Shown here: positions 33,048-44,319 of the stretch, in pieces
How the letters are laid out: every line of letters begins with the position of its first letter
Numbering within the stretch: the first letter of the stretch is position 1
Origin: Conus ventricosus
Taxonomy: Eukaryota; Mollusca; Gastropoda; Neogastropoda; Conidae
Length of the DNA: 64,000 nucleotides
Direction of reading: 5' to 3'
Assembly: GCA_018398815.1 (NCBI GenBank)
Contig: CM031622.1
Location: forward strand, 22,813,004-22,877,003
Program-made: the position numbers and the translations under genes
Notes under the pieces: generated by a model
Databases searched by the model: none
The model's input: only the letters and a program-made list of their open reading frames with translations
What the model was told of the DNA's origin: nothing

Positions 33048-33179
33048 TCAGCCACCAAAATCGACATCGGACTCCTCTCCTTTCACTATTTCTTCTAATC
33101 TAAAGCCAGTAAATAGCTCCTCATCACTGTCACTGCCACCAAAAATGTTCGCCAACATCTCCACAGTTTCATCGTCCAT
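33048..33179 (-). CDS. Short acidic ORF in a piggyBac-like end
   Basis: A 43-residue frame reads MDDETVEMLANIFGGSDSDE, then ELFTGFRLEEIVKGEESDVD and FGG, then stop. Acidic, Asp/Ser-rich N termini of this sort are usual for piggyBac-type transposases, and the frame lies about 275 bases inside the TTAA-CCCTCTGCC end at 33453. No catalytic domain follows, so it is at best a remnant of a transposase N terminus. It could be an unrelated small ORF. Confidence 0.35.
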   Translation of the reverse strand: MDDETVEMLANIFGGSDSDEELFTGFRLEEIVKGEESDVDFGG

Positions 33180-33453
33180 CTTGCCGAAGCGAAAATTTCG
33201 ATCAAAAAACTTGCTCTCAACTTCAAAAAATCACTGCGACCGAAGTCCTCCATGAAAAAACGCACTGTTTGGACTGGAAGGAAGTTGGAAACTGGAACTA
33301 CGTCACTGTATAATGCCGCAAAGCATTGTGGGAAAAATTCGTCTGTTAGGGGCAGCCAAACGGTATCGGTGTATTTCGGGCCACAGCGGGCGTTACAAGG
33401 ATACGAAAGGCATCGCGTTTCGGGCCACAGTGGGCGATCCAAGGGGCAGAGGG
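33051..33453 (-). mobile_element. piggyBac-like element end (solo)
   Basis: Read on the minus strand from 33453, the sequence starts CCCTCTGCCCCTTGG directly after a TTAA (33454-33457). Two subterminal direct repeats (GCCC(A/G)CTGTGGCCCGAAA) lie 41 bases apart. Many animal piggyBac-like elements start CCCTTTGCC after TTAA and have subterminal repeats (family knowledge). No matching far end with TTAA was found, so the lower boundary is approximate. Confidence 0.5.
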
Positions 33454-33469
33454 TTAAGATAACACATTC

Positions 33470-33625
33470 TGTCTTTCCAAGATTTCTTTATGGAACTTTA
33501 CCTGCTGTGTTTTCAGCTTTCTGTCCAAATTTATCTTCTGTCTTTCAAAGAGTTCTTTATGGAACTTTACCTGCTGCTTTCAACTTTCTGTCCAAATTTA
33601 TCTTCCGTCTTTCAAAGTTTCACTT
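33470..33625. repeat. Tandem repeat of about 64 bp, 2.5 units
   Basis: TTCTTTATGGAACTTTACCT and TTTCTGTCCAAATTTATCTT repeat with small differences. Confidence 0.8.
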
Positions 33626-33829
33626 TCTTCAACGGCATCTTTTCTTTCCGTGATTTCCTTTGTCCACGTGATCCGGCAGCCCCTGTGTTGCAAAACCTGA
33701 ACATGCCGTTCATACATTTTGAAAGCTGTTCATCTAATCAGTGCTGGCCAAGTGTTTGAAGCAGGTCTGTGGCCACCTCCTCTGGACTGGTGGTGTCATT
33801 CAAAGCAAGCGGTAAAAGACAGGGCCAGG

Positions 33830-35015
33830 GTTAGTACACCAAATGATCAACAGCTCGTGGATAATAGTCAGAGCAAGCAGTGATAAGATGGACCCGAGTT
33901 AGTTCACTAAATGGTCATGATCCTGTGAAGAACATTCAAAGCAAGCGGCAATAAGATGAACCCGATTAAGCTCTCCTAATGATCGACATCCTGTGAAGAA
34001 CATTCAACGCAAGCGGCAATAAGATGAACCTGATTAAGCTCTCCTAATGATCGACATCCTGTGAAGAACATTCAAAGCAAGCGGCAATAAGATGAACCTG
34101 ATTAAGCTCTCCTAATGATCGACATCCTGTGAAGAACATTCAAAGCAAGCGGCAATAAGATGAACCTGATTAAGCTCTCCTAATGATCGACATCCTGTGA
34201 AGAACATTCAACGCAAGCGGCAATAAGATGAACCTGATTAAGCTCTCCTAATGATCGACATCCTGTGAAGAACATTCAAAGCAAGCGGCAATAAGATGAA
34301 CCTGATTAAGCTCTCCTAATGATCGACATCCTGTGAAGAACATTCAAAGCAAGCGGCAATAAGATGAACCTGATTAAGCTCTCCTAATGGTCATGATCCT
34401 GTGAAGAACATTCAAAGCAAGCGGCAATAAGATGAACCTGATTAAGCTCTCCTAATGGTCATGATCCTGTGAAGAACATTCAAGCAAGCGGCAATAAGAT
34501 GAACCTGATTAAGCTCTCGTAATGGTCATGATCCTGTGAAGAACATTCAAAGCAGCGGCAATAAGATGAACCTGATTAAGCTCTCCTAATGGTCATGATC
34601 CTGTGAAGAACATTCAAGCAAGCGGCAATAAGATGAACCTGATTAAGCTCTCCTAATGGTCATGATCCTGTGAAGAACATTCAAAGCAAGCGGCAATAAG
34701 ATGAACCTGATTAAGCTCTCCTAATGGTCATGATCCTGTGAAGAACATTCAAAGCAAGCGGCAATAAGATGAACCTGATTAAGCTCTCCTAATGATCGAC
34801 ATCCTGTGAAGAACATTCAACGCAAGCGGCAATAAGATGAACCTGATTAAGCTCTCCTAATGATCGACATCCTGTGAAGAACATTTAACGCAAGCGGCAT
34901 AAGATGGACTCGAATTAGCTCCCCTAATGATCGACATCTACAGAGAATACTCAAAGCAAACAGCAAGAAGATGACCTGAGTTAGCCCCCCTAATGATCAA
35001 CTTCCTGTGAAGAAT
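33830..35015. repeat. 68-bp minisatellite, about 17 units
   Basis: The unit contains GTGAAGAACATTCAAAGCAA, GCGGCAATAAGATGAACCTG and ATTAAGCTCTCCTAATGATC. A GGTCATGATCCT variant replaces GATCGACATCCT in a central block. The array dissolves into degraded sequence at about 35015. Confidence 0.93.
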
Positions 35016-37069
35016 TTTTTAAAGGAAAGCAATTTAAAGGTTGCTCCCTTTTTCCCATGTCATTTCTGGGACAGGTTGTGTTGAAAGGGGAAAAGAAATC
35101 CCCAAAAAACCAATTAAAAAAGTGCACGGGGTTTTGACCCATAAATTTTCCCTTTAAACACCCCACACTTGTCCGGCCTTACCACTCCATTATCCATTAT
35201 TATCAAAAGGGGGTTCCCAAAACCCCACCCCTTTCCCCGAAGGGCAAAAAAGCATTGGAACCCTTAAGTTATGCCCCCACGGGCCCATGCCTTTCGGTTT
35301 ACCTCGGGGGTCAGCTCCCCCGAGTCTCTCATTTTTTTTGGGTTTTGGGTGGCCCCCCCCTTTTTCCTCTTCGTTTGTCGATTTCAAAGAAACCCGGAAA
35401 ACGCCAGTTTTAAACCTGGCTGTCACCCCCCCATTTTAAAAAATTTTAGCAGTTTCCACAGGATGAATTTTTTTCATTTTCACCCAGGTCTTGGGCCCGG
35501 ATTTTGACAATAAAAATCCCAATAACAGCAATGCGATAATGAAAATCCCTTAAAGATGGAAAAACCATGAAAATTAAGGGATGTTTACAAAGTTAAAATT
35601 CTCAAATAATGATAAAAATGATGAAATGACAAAAAATTTTCCCAAAAATTCATGAAAAATACTTTTGATAATGAAGTGAAAGTTCAAAAATTACAAGCTT
35701 TACACGTCAAAGTTCTCAAATATTTTTAATACTGATGTAATGAAGTGAAAGTTCTAAATTTTCAGGCTTCAACATATTTGAGCCCCGGGAATTTTTTGGA
35801 GGGGGGGGGAAAGGGGAGGGGGGGGGAAGGGAGAAAAACCTTGTATGCGAGGCCCAAAACAAGTTCCAAAAGTAAAGATTTCTTCGTTTTTTTTAAAAAC
35901 CCACAATTTTTGTTTTTTGTTTTTTGGTAAAAATTTTTTTAAAATTACCAAATTCATCCCCAAAAGACCCAACAAGCATTATGAAACTGCAGAAACCGTT
36001 TCCCGAAAAAGGCCCAATAAAAAAAAAAATCGGGATCCTAATTGCACAAAGTTTTGCAAAAAATCTCGCTGGAGATGTTTTTCCCTTTTCATGCCTCCTT
36101 TTTGCATGATGTAGTACTAGGCCTTTGTGGCCATGGTCCGTCAACAATTTTATTAGCCCGGGACCCCCCCGCCCCCAGTTGTAGGTCTTTCCAAAACACG
36201 GGAAAACTCAGGTTTAAAGGGGAAAGTAAAACATCTGTGCAGTCTACCAGATTTCTGACCCATCATAGCGATGCACCCACCCCTGGGGGCGGGGTACACT
36301 GCCCCATTGGCCCGAGGGATAGTCCCCTCCACTGTCCCTAAACCGCCCAAAATAATTTTGCTAAAAAAAAAATTCTGCCGTAAAAAGTGCGGGGGGGTTG
36401 AATTGAAGGATTTGGGGCCCCGGGCCCATTCCCTTTTATCCCGTCCCCTTTTTCCATGGTCCAAGCTTCACAAAAAAGCCTTAGGGGAGAGCTATGCTGG
36501 GTCACCCCCCAGGGGCCCAAAAAGGGCCCAATCGTAGTCTGAGGTTTTTGGAAGATGGGGGGAATAGGGGTTTAGATCCCCCGTTCACCCTTTAAAGGGG
36601 CCCTTTTTTGACTTTTTTTTTGGTGGTGTGGGTTTTAAACCCCCTTTTTCGCCCCCACTTCACTTCAACAAAATTGTGATGGGGCTAAGAAGATGCCCCC
36701 AAATCTAATCAGTAATTAATTTTTTTTTGACGCCCTTTTCCAAAAAACTAATTTTCATTAATTTTTAAAAATTTTTGATATTGATGATACCAGGAAACCA
36801 TTTGGGGGAGGGTGGCAAAACCCCAGGGCCCTTTTTATACCGATTCTTCTTTTTTTTTCCTTCCTCTTTTACTGAATTTGGCCAGTTTTTGACACCCAAA
36901 AAGGGCCAAAATTTTAAAGATCTTGGTTTTCACTGTTGTGCAAAAGCCGCTGATAAGTTGAAAAGGGCCCTTTTTTTTCCCTTTTTTCCCCCCCGATTTT
37001 TTTTTGGGGAAAAGGTTTATCAAAAAGAGTGGCAGAAATTGCTTTTTAAAAAAAAATTTCGTAGCGGTT

Positions 37070-39985
37070 TCCCAAAAAGCACAGAACTGCAGACAGCTCC
37101 ACTTCAAACACAACCAGACATACGTTTTTAAAACCCCATCCCACCCCAATATTTTTACACTAAAAAATTGGTGCAAGGGGGGACTTTCATATTTTTAAAG
37201 AAATTTTTCCCCAAAACACTGCAATCTTGCGCCGCCCCAAAGAACAGTTTCAAAACAAAAGTGACTGAGGGGGGAAAGATGGACCCAAAATTTAAAAAAG
37301 AGGGGGGTTGGGTGACGGGCCAAAGGACCCAGACAAAAAAAGCCCCATGATGAGCCCCAAATTCCCTTTTAAAACCCTCTTGGGGTTTTCTTCAGGCGAA
37401 AAAAATATCCGTTTGGGGCCCGTGAAGAGATCCCCTAGATGTTATTTTTTTTTCCTAAAGGGAAGGGACCCAAGAGGTTGAATGCTTTTGCGTTCCCAGG
37501 GTGTTGTTTGTCGTGAACTTGGCCCCAACAGAAAGTTAATTTGATTTTTGGTAGTCTTATTGGACAAGTTATTTTGTTGTTTAAAAAAAAAAGTAATTTT
37601 TCATTCAAAGTAGCTAGTTCCTTTTTTTTCCCCCTTCGGACTTTTTTCATTTTTTTCCCAAAATTTGCTTTTACAGAGAAAAAAAGGGGGTTAAAGGAAA
37701 ATGAAACACTGAAGTCTGTGCAAATTAAAATTAAACCCAAGAAAAGCAAATCTAAATTGAAATAAACATGCAAAAAAAAAGTCTATATACACTAGAAAAA
37801 CAGCAGCGTTCCGTCACTTTTCCTGGGTTTTAAATTTTCTTACCCTTTCCCTTTTCCTTTTCCCCTTTTCCCATAAATACCCCAAAGGGGTCGACTTTTT
37901 CTTCATCTCCCGGGAAAAAAAATTTCCTAAAGGCATTTTTTTGTCCCACGGGAAAGGCAAAAAAAAAAAAAAAACAAAGAAAGAAAAGAGGGGAAGGCCT
38001 TTTTTTACAGCCCCTCATCTTTAAAACGTCTGCCCCCAAAAATAAAAAAAACCCCACTGAGGCTGCCTCGTCACTCTTGGACTTCAGGGCATTAGTTTTT
38101 GTTTTGTTTTTTCTTTCCCCGAAAAAATTTTGGCCAGGTTTTTTGACAGCCACAGGGGGGCCGATGCCCGGCAAGATCAGTTTGCCCCCACAGTGTTGTG
38201 GGTTTCCCTCCTACAAAATTTATGTGTTACCAAGTTCTCTACCATTGTCGACCCGTTAAAAACAAGGATTTTCCAGATGCGTTTTTTGGTCGGGTTATGG
38301 GGACCGTTTCCCCAAAACCGTTTTTTTTTTGTTTTTTTCCAGGCAAAAACCCTGTAATTTAAAAAGAAAAAAAAAAGGTTTTTTTTCTAATCCCCAATCC
38401 TTTTGAAAATTTTTTAAATTTTTTGGGAAAGGGAGGGCCCACTGGTACGTTAAGACCGCTTCGTCGCCATCTTGAAAAGGGTTTAAAAGCGCAAGGATGC
38501 GGGAAAAAGGGTCTTCTTACCTTCTTTGGACCAAAACCCGAAAGCAGACAAAAACCTTTGCTTTTAAAAAATTTTCTGTCTTTGATTTTTTTTCCCTTAA
38601 TTTTTTTTTTGGGGGGGAGGGGGGGGTGGGGGGGGGGGGGGGGGGGGGGAAACCGGGAAATTCCCAAAATTTTTTTTTTTTCTTTTTTCCCTTTAAAAAT
38701 TAAAGGGCAAACAAAAGGGAAAAACGGGTGTGATTTTTTGGAAATCTGACCCCTTGTTGCAGTTTGGGTAATCCTTACCCATGACGCATCCCCAGGCCTA
38801 AAAAGACAAAAACCTTCTGGCTCATTTAAACCCCCCCCAAAACGCCCCCGTGTGGATTGACTTTGGGTACCCCTTTTACTGTGGCACACACTTTCCCAAA
38901 ATGTGGGGGAGATTAAAAAAGAAAAAAAAAACATTGGGCCGTCACAGTCCCCAAGTCCATCGTATTTATTCCCAATAAAAACCACAGGGCCCCAGTCCCA
39001 TGCGGGAAAAAATTTCCACACGTGTTCATTCCATGCACACTGTCAGTCCAAATGTCACTGCCCAAGCCCGGTCTTTCCTGCCCACAGTTTACCGGGCACT
39101 TTGGAAACGAAAAAGCCCAAATGTCTGTTCATTGGCAAAATTATAACATTTGCTGGGGCCCCTGCCACGGGTCGGTCTTTTTCATTTGGGGCACATTACT
39201 CACATTGCCAGTCCAATGCCACGTCCGTCGTTCTTTTCGGAAAAAATACTTTGCCGGTCCCCAATGCCCCCAGTCCATGTCTGTTCATTCGGACATTACT
39301 CACATTGCCAGTCCCCAACCCCAAAAAGTCCTTTGTTTTTCCCTTCGGAATTATTCAAAATTCCCAGTCACTTTTGCCACAGTCCTTGTTTTTTTCCTTT
39401 TTCGGCACTTTATTCACTTTGGGCCTGTCCCTTTTTGCCACGGGTCCATGTTTTTCCCTGGGGGCCCCTTTCTGCACTGCCAGTCACAGTGCCTGTCCAT
39501 GTCTTTTTATTGGGGACATTATTCTTTTTTGGCCAAAGTCAAAAAGCCCCAGCCCATGTCTGTTCTTTCGGAAAATTTTCCAACCCCCCCCGCCCCAATG
39601 CCCAGTCCTGTCTGTTCTTTCCGCCCCTTTACTCAAAATTGCCCGGCCCCAAAATGCCACAGTCCAGGGCTGTTCTTTTCGGCACATTACACATTGCCGT
39701 CAAAAGGCCACAGTCCACTTTCTGTTCATTGGCACATAACCCACTTTGTAATTTCCCCGGTAAAACCCATGTCTTTTTCTTCCCACCCCAAAATTCACCC
39801 CAACAAAATTCCCAATTGTCAATTCCCTATGCCAAAGTCTGTCTTTTTCATTCCCCCCAAAATTTTGAAATCAAAGTGACGTTTCAGGAAAAAAAAAACC
39901 ATCCAAAAAAAGTTTTTTGAGTTGGAAATTTTCATGATCAATTTTTTTTTTTGAAACAAGGGGTAAAAAAGGTAAGGCCTAGTTG

Positions 39986-40018
<33 letters not shown>

Positions 40019-40310
40019 AAAAAAGTTGGACCAGCTGGGAGTCGGAACCCTGGGCCCGGGTTTTTATATGTTGTGAAGAAGCCCCTGGCACCCAAAGAAC
40101 CCCAAAGGGGGCCCTTTTTTTTGGTGCCCAAATTTGGTTTACAGACCCCATAGGCACTCACTTCAATCTGAAGCCCCTGTAGTTTTTAAATTTAAAATTT
40201 TTGGTCTTTTTTACCCCCCAATGAAATCTACTTTTTTCCTACTTTTTGCTGACCTTTTGTTCTTCCACAGCGGGTTGTCTTTCCCCAAAAAAAAAATTTC
40301 CCCCACCTGA
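37070..40310 (+). other. Degraded duplicate of 59567-64000
   Basis: Colinear anchors in the same orientation: 37083 with 59580 (CACTGCAAGCTCCACATC region), 37885 with 60345, 38095 with 60535 (GGACTTCAGGGCATTAGTTT is identical in both), 38850 with 62340, 39760 with 63480 and 40305 with 63993. The 69-bp array at 61.1-62.3 kb is reduced to a remnant near 38.76-38.83 kb. Confidence 0.92.
37822..37906 (-). other. WASHC2: Degraded copy of the WASHC2 exon at 60287-60365
   Basis: It aligns with the clean exon from the donor side (TTACCTCG, now TTCCTGGG) to the acceptor side (TTCATCTGCAGGG, now TTCATCTCCCGGG). The interior is too altered to translate. Its position, between the head exons at 54-57 kb and the acidic exon at 30.3 kb, is where this exon should lie. 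Confidence 0.7.
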
Positions 40311-40380
40311 AGCTTTTAAAAAGATAAAACGAAAGGACTTCCCCAAAAAACTTTCCCCCTTTCAGGCCCACATTGTCATC
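40307..40380 (-). CDS. WASHC2: Possible WASHC2 exon in degraded sequence
   Basis: On the minus strand the acceptor TTTTCAG|GATGAC is followed by DDNVGL, then noise, to a donor CTTCAG|GTGGGG. Vertebrate FAM21 has EDVGLGEL just before the acidic GS-S-D-G-S segment, and the next exon here (60287-60365 or its copy at 37.8 kb) carries SDHGSISESE. The clean copy of this exon should begin at 63995 and run past the window. Only the first six residues are usable. Confidence 0.35.
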
Positions 40381-41619
40381 CTGAAAAAAACAGGGGGGGA
40401 CCCGATAAAAGCAGGGCGGGGTTCGGCCCTTTAGGGGGTCCTGGGGGGGAGGAGGAGAACATGTTTTAGAAAAAAAGTATTTAAACCCCAAAACCCCCGT
40501 ATTAAAAGCCCCAAAACATCTCAGCAAAAAAAAGAGTAAGAGAAAAAAGCCCCGAAGGGGAAATTAAAGCATCTCAGGGGATTTAAATTTTTCTGGGGAA
40601 GGGTGCCTGGGGGGGAGGGGCCCCCTTCCGTCAAATTTCCCCCCCGCAAGACAAATATTTTTACCCTCCGTCCAACCCCCTTTGCTTTTTTCTTCGTTTA
40701 AAAAATTTTTTTTTTTTTTTAAAATTGTATTTTAAACCCTGTCCCATAATGAAACCCCCGTCTTCCCCCAGGTTTGGGCCCGCCCCCCCAAAACCGTATC
40801 TGCTTTCGGGCCCTCTGTTTGGGGTTGACCCCGGGAAAACACCCTGGGTGGACAGTTTGGGGAGGATGTGTTCTGGGGTCTGAGACGGGCCCGCACCCCG
40901 CGGTCATTTGGGTCTGTTTTGGGGTAATCTTAATTGGGTTTTTGAGGGGGGCCCCAGCGTCAGCGTACCCCGGTCTCATTTCGAAGAGGTTTGTTTGTGG
41001 TATTCGGGGACTGGATCGCACCACTGCTGCCCCCAAGCCTTTTCTTTCCATTTGGTTTTGTTTTGGGTTTGGGGAAAATGACTTTTTGGGCCCCTCTCTA
41101 AAAAGGTAGAGTGGCTAAACTCCCACCTTTATTGCTGCCTTTGCCCTGGACAGAGCGTCAGCCTTTTTTTTCCCCAAAGGTGATCCCCAGTGGGATGAAA
41201 TTTAGGGGTTTTTTAAATGGGGATTCGTCTTAAACCCCCCTGTACTTGAATATGAACACATTTTTTTGGCTGGAGTTTGCTCCCATTTTTCCCCCGCCCT
41301 TCTTCACCTATCAAACCCAAGAACACGAAAAAAATTTTCCCGCTGACCTTGGTTTCCCGTATTGGATCCCTTTTTTAGGGGGTTATTTTGGGTTTTTCTG
41401 AATCGAGTGGGCAACATGGGGTAAAAAGTTTTAAAAGGGGCTTGGTCGATGCCCTCAATCCCAAATTCAAGGTTTCCGGCCTTTTGGGAAATAGGTCGGG
41501 CCTCTCTTTTTCTCGGGTTTTTTTCCCCTGCCCAAATTTGAAATCATCCAAAATTATTACAAAAAAACAAGGCTCACCCAAGCAGGGGCCCTTAAGTCCC
41601 AAATCTGAGACAGTGTCTC

Positions 41620-42230
41620 ACACACTCACACAAAAAACCCAGGGGACATACCCTGCCATTTCGGGCAGCAAGGTTTTCACAGGAATGCCCATCATTTCCT
41701 GCCATTTCGCAGACGAAAAAACGCATTTGAAATACATTTCCTTTTCAGAAGCAAGGTTTACAAGGAAAAGAAAACCCCCTGCCTTTCAGACAGCACGACA
41801 ACACAAAGCAGTGATATTCACCTCCCCATTTCAGACAGAAAGGTATCACAGGCAATGACTCACTCCTCCATTTCGACAGAAAGGCTCACAAAAAGAAATG
41901 ACATCCCCACCCCTTTATGTGAGGGCCCAACAAACACAACACAGAGCAATGGACATACTCCCCCCTTTTCAGACAGCAGGCTCCCAAAAGGCTGGGGTCC
42001 CACCCTGCCATTTCAGTCAGCAAGGTGACCCAAAGAAATTGACACCCCAAAACCCCCATCTGTGACACCCAAGGGCCCCAAATATAGAAAAATTTAAAAA
42101 CCCACCCCCGCCTTTCCCGGAGCAAGACAACACAAAGAAACGGGACTCGCCCATCCCTTTTTTGAAAAAGGGTCCCCAAAAGGTGGCATCACCTATGCTT
42201 TTTCGCGGGAAAGGGTTTCACACAAACAAC
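41620..42230. repeat. Degraded minisatellite of about 55-60 bp
   Basis: Recurring CATTTCAGACAGCA(A/C)G and ACACAAAG(C/A)A blocks within the low-quality region. The true unit and copy number cannot be read. Confidence 0.6.
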
Positions 42231-44319
42231 ACCCTGAGGGCTTTCACTGTGAGGCGCAGCCATAAGGACCTAGACGATTTTTTTAAGTGAGTTCAAACCT
42301 CCATCTTAGGTCTATGAAATTTTTCCCATCTCAGGTATGTCTATTTAAATGTTTGTACAGCTAGGCTGGGCCCTTTACCCACAGTCATGGGGTTTGAGGG
42401 CCCTCGATGGGGGGAAATAAAAAAGCGGGGGCAGTGTGTGCACTGAGCCCCCCAACCAGAACTGGACTCTCAAGAGTGAATGGGGGAAAGGGAACACCCG
42501 GGCCCATTTTGAAAACTCAACAAAACCGCAAGCACACGCACATCAACCCTCCCAACCACTTCTAGTTCTGGGGGTTTTTTTTTTTTCACCAAACTTTTTT
42601 TTTTGCGATCTGCGGGACTGGGCAGGGGGTGGGGGGGTTTGGGGGGGGAGGGGGGTTCTAAAATAGAAAAACCAGATTGATAAAATATTTAAAGGTAAAA
42701 TTTGATAAAAAAAAAGGAAAAAACACTTGACTTTTAATAGAGTAAAGAGATGGGAAAATGATCCCCATTTTTGAAAAAAAACCCCCAAAACCCAACCAAA
42801 AAAACCAAAAAACAAACGAAAAACTTAGTCCCAAAAAAGATTGAATGTTTGTAAACAGGACAAGTTGCCCCTTTTCCAAAATACACGTGCCTTTATAACA
42901 CAAACACACTGAACTAAAATTTTGTGTTGATAAATTCATTGCCCCCCCCAACCCTTTTCCCTGAAAGGCTCAAAAAACTTAGGCCAGACATTTGCTTGGT
43001 TTGTCTAACCCCCTTTCATTTTTTAAACAGATTTCCAAAACTCACCCATACCCAACACCTAAAACCCCAGGGGGGGTTTTCAAGGTTTTACTTTGGAAAA
43101 GAATTTTTCCCGTTTTTAAACAAATTCGATTTATTTCTTTGGGGAAAAAAATTCAATGGGTTTTTTTTTTTTCTTTTGGGATTCCTCCTGGCCCGTTTTT
43201 CAAAACGCCCGGGTGGCCCCAAGAAGGTTTTTGCCAATCCAAAAAAATTCTAGGATTTTTTTTTAATCCCAAATATGTAATTTATTCCAAGTCAGATTTA
43301 AACAGAAAATTTTTTTTGACTTGAAGATCTTTCAATTGAAAATTTTACGGAAAAAAAAAATTTAATTTTTCCTTTTTAAATTCGTGATCCTCTCTACCCG
43401 TTCCCCCCCTTTTCTTCCTTTTTTATTCTTCTATTTTTTCACTTTTTTTCTGCCGGGCTCTTTGCCTTTCCCCTTCTGCACCTATCTTATATCAAAAAGT
43501 ACCTAACCCCTTTTGCATTATTTTCTGTTTCAGTTTCCTTTATGCTCCCCTTTTTTACGTTTAAAACTCTCTCTGCCTCTCCCCCCTTGCTTTCCCTCTT
43601 TTTCAATCTCTTTCTCTTCAACATAAGCGCGTTCTCTTCCCTTTGCATCGCCCCTCTGTGTCTGTCTTGGGTTTTGCTTAAAAATACACACTCTTTTCCC
43701 TGTAATTTTCCTGTCCGACTGACCCCTCTCTTCTCCATACACCCCCCTTCTTTTTCCCCCTCTCTTCTCTCCCCATAAAAAATTTCAACCCGTTTTTCAC
43801 TATTGTTTTTTTGTGTCTGCCTTTTCTCCTAAAAAAGCTGCAATGTCTTAAAAACACAGAATGTTTCATTCGTTTTTAAAAAGTGCCATATTACGTCCGG
43901 GGCTCAACCCGCGTTTCAGGCGCATTTTGGGAAAAGACATGACGGCAGGGCTAAGAAGAAAGAAAAATTTAATAGTTATCCCATGGTTGGACTTGATCTA
44001 CAAAAAAACAAAGGGCCCCCCACTAAGAAAAAAAAACCCATAAGGCCAAAACCCCGGGCTGTTCTTAGTGACTTTCTTTTGCTGCTTTTTAACTCTCCCC
44101 CCTTTACTCAAGATATTTTTTTTTAAGGGAAAATAAAAGGGCTATAGATTTCCCCTTGTTCAGCTTTCTACCCGGGCTTTTTAAGCCCGGGTTTTTGGGT
44201 TTTAAAAAAAAAAGTTTTGTTTTTTTAGGCAGCATTTTCATCACAATGGGAGCCGGGACAGCTTATCAGTGAAATATAGCATGGGTCCCCTGAAGTTTGC
44301 ACTTTTTAGCTCTGACCCT

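Noticed and set aside
37070..40310. Ancient segmental duplication of the 59.6-64.0 kb region
   Set aside because: The differences are biased to homopolymer extension and occur equally in exon, intron and repeat, which is unlike mutational divergence.
40719..41109. Possible exon with open frames on both strands (NLFEMRPG segment)
   Set aside because: It lies in the degraded block without a clean copy in the window, so neither the frame nor the splice sites can be trusted.
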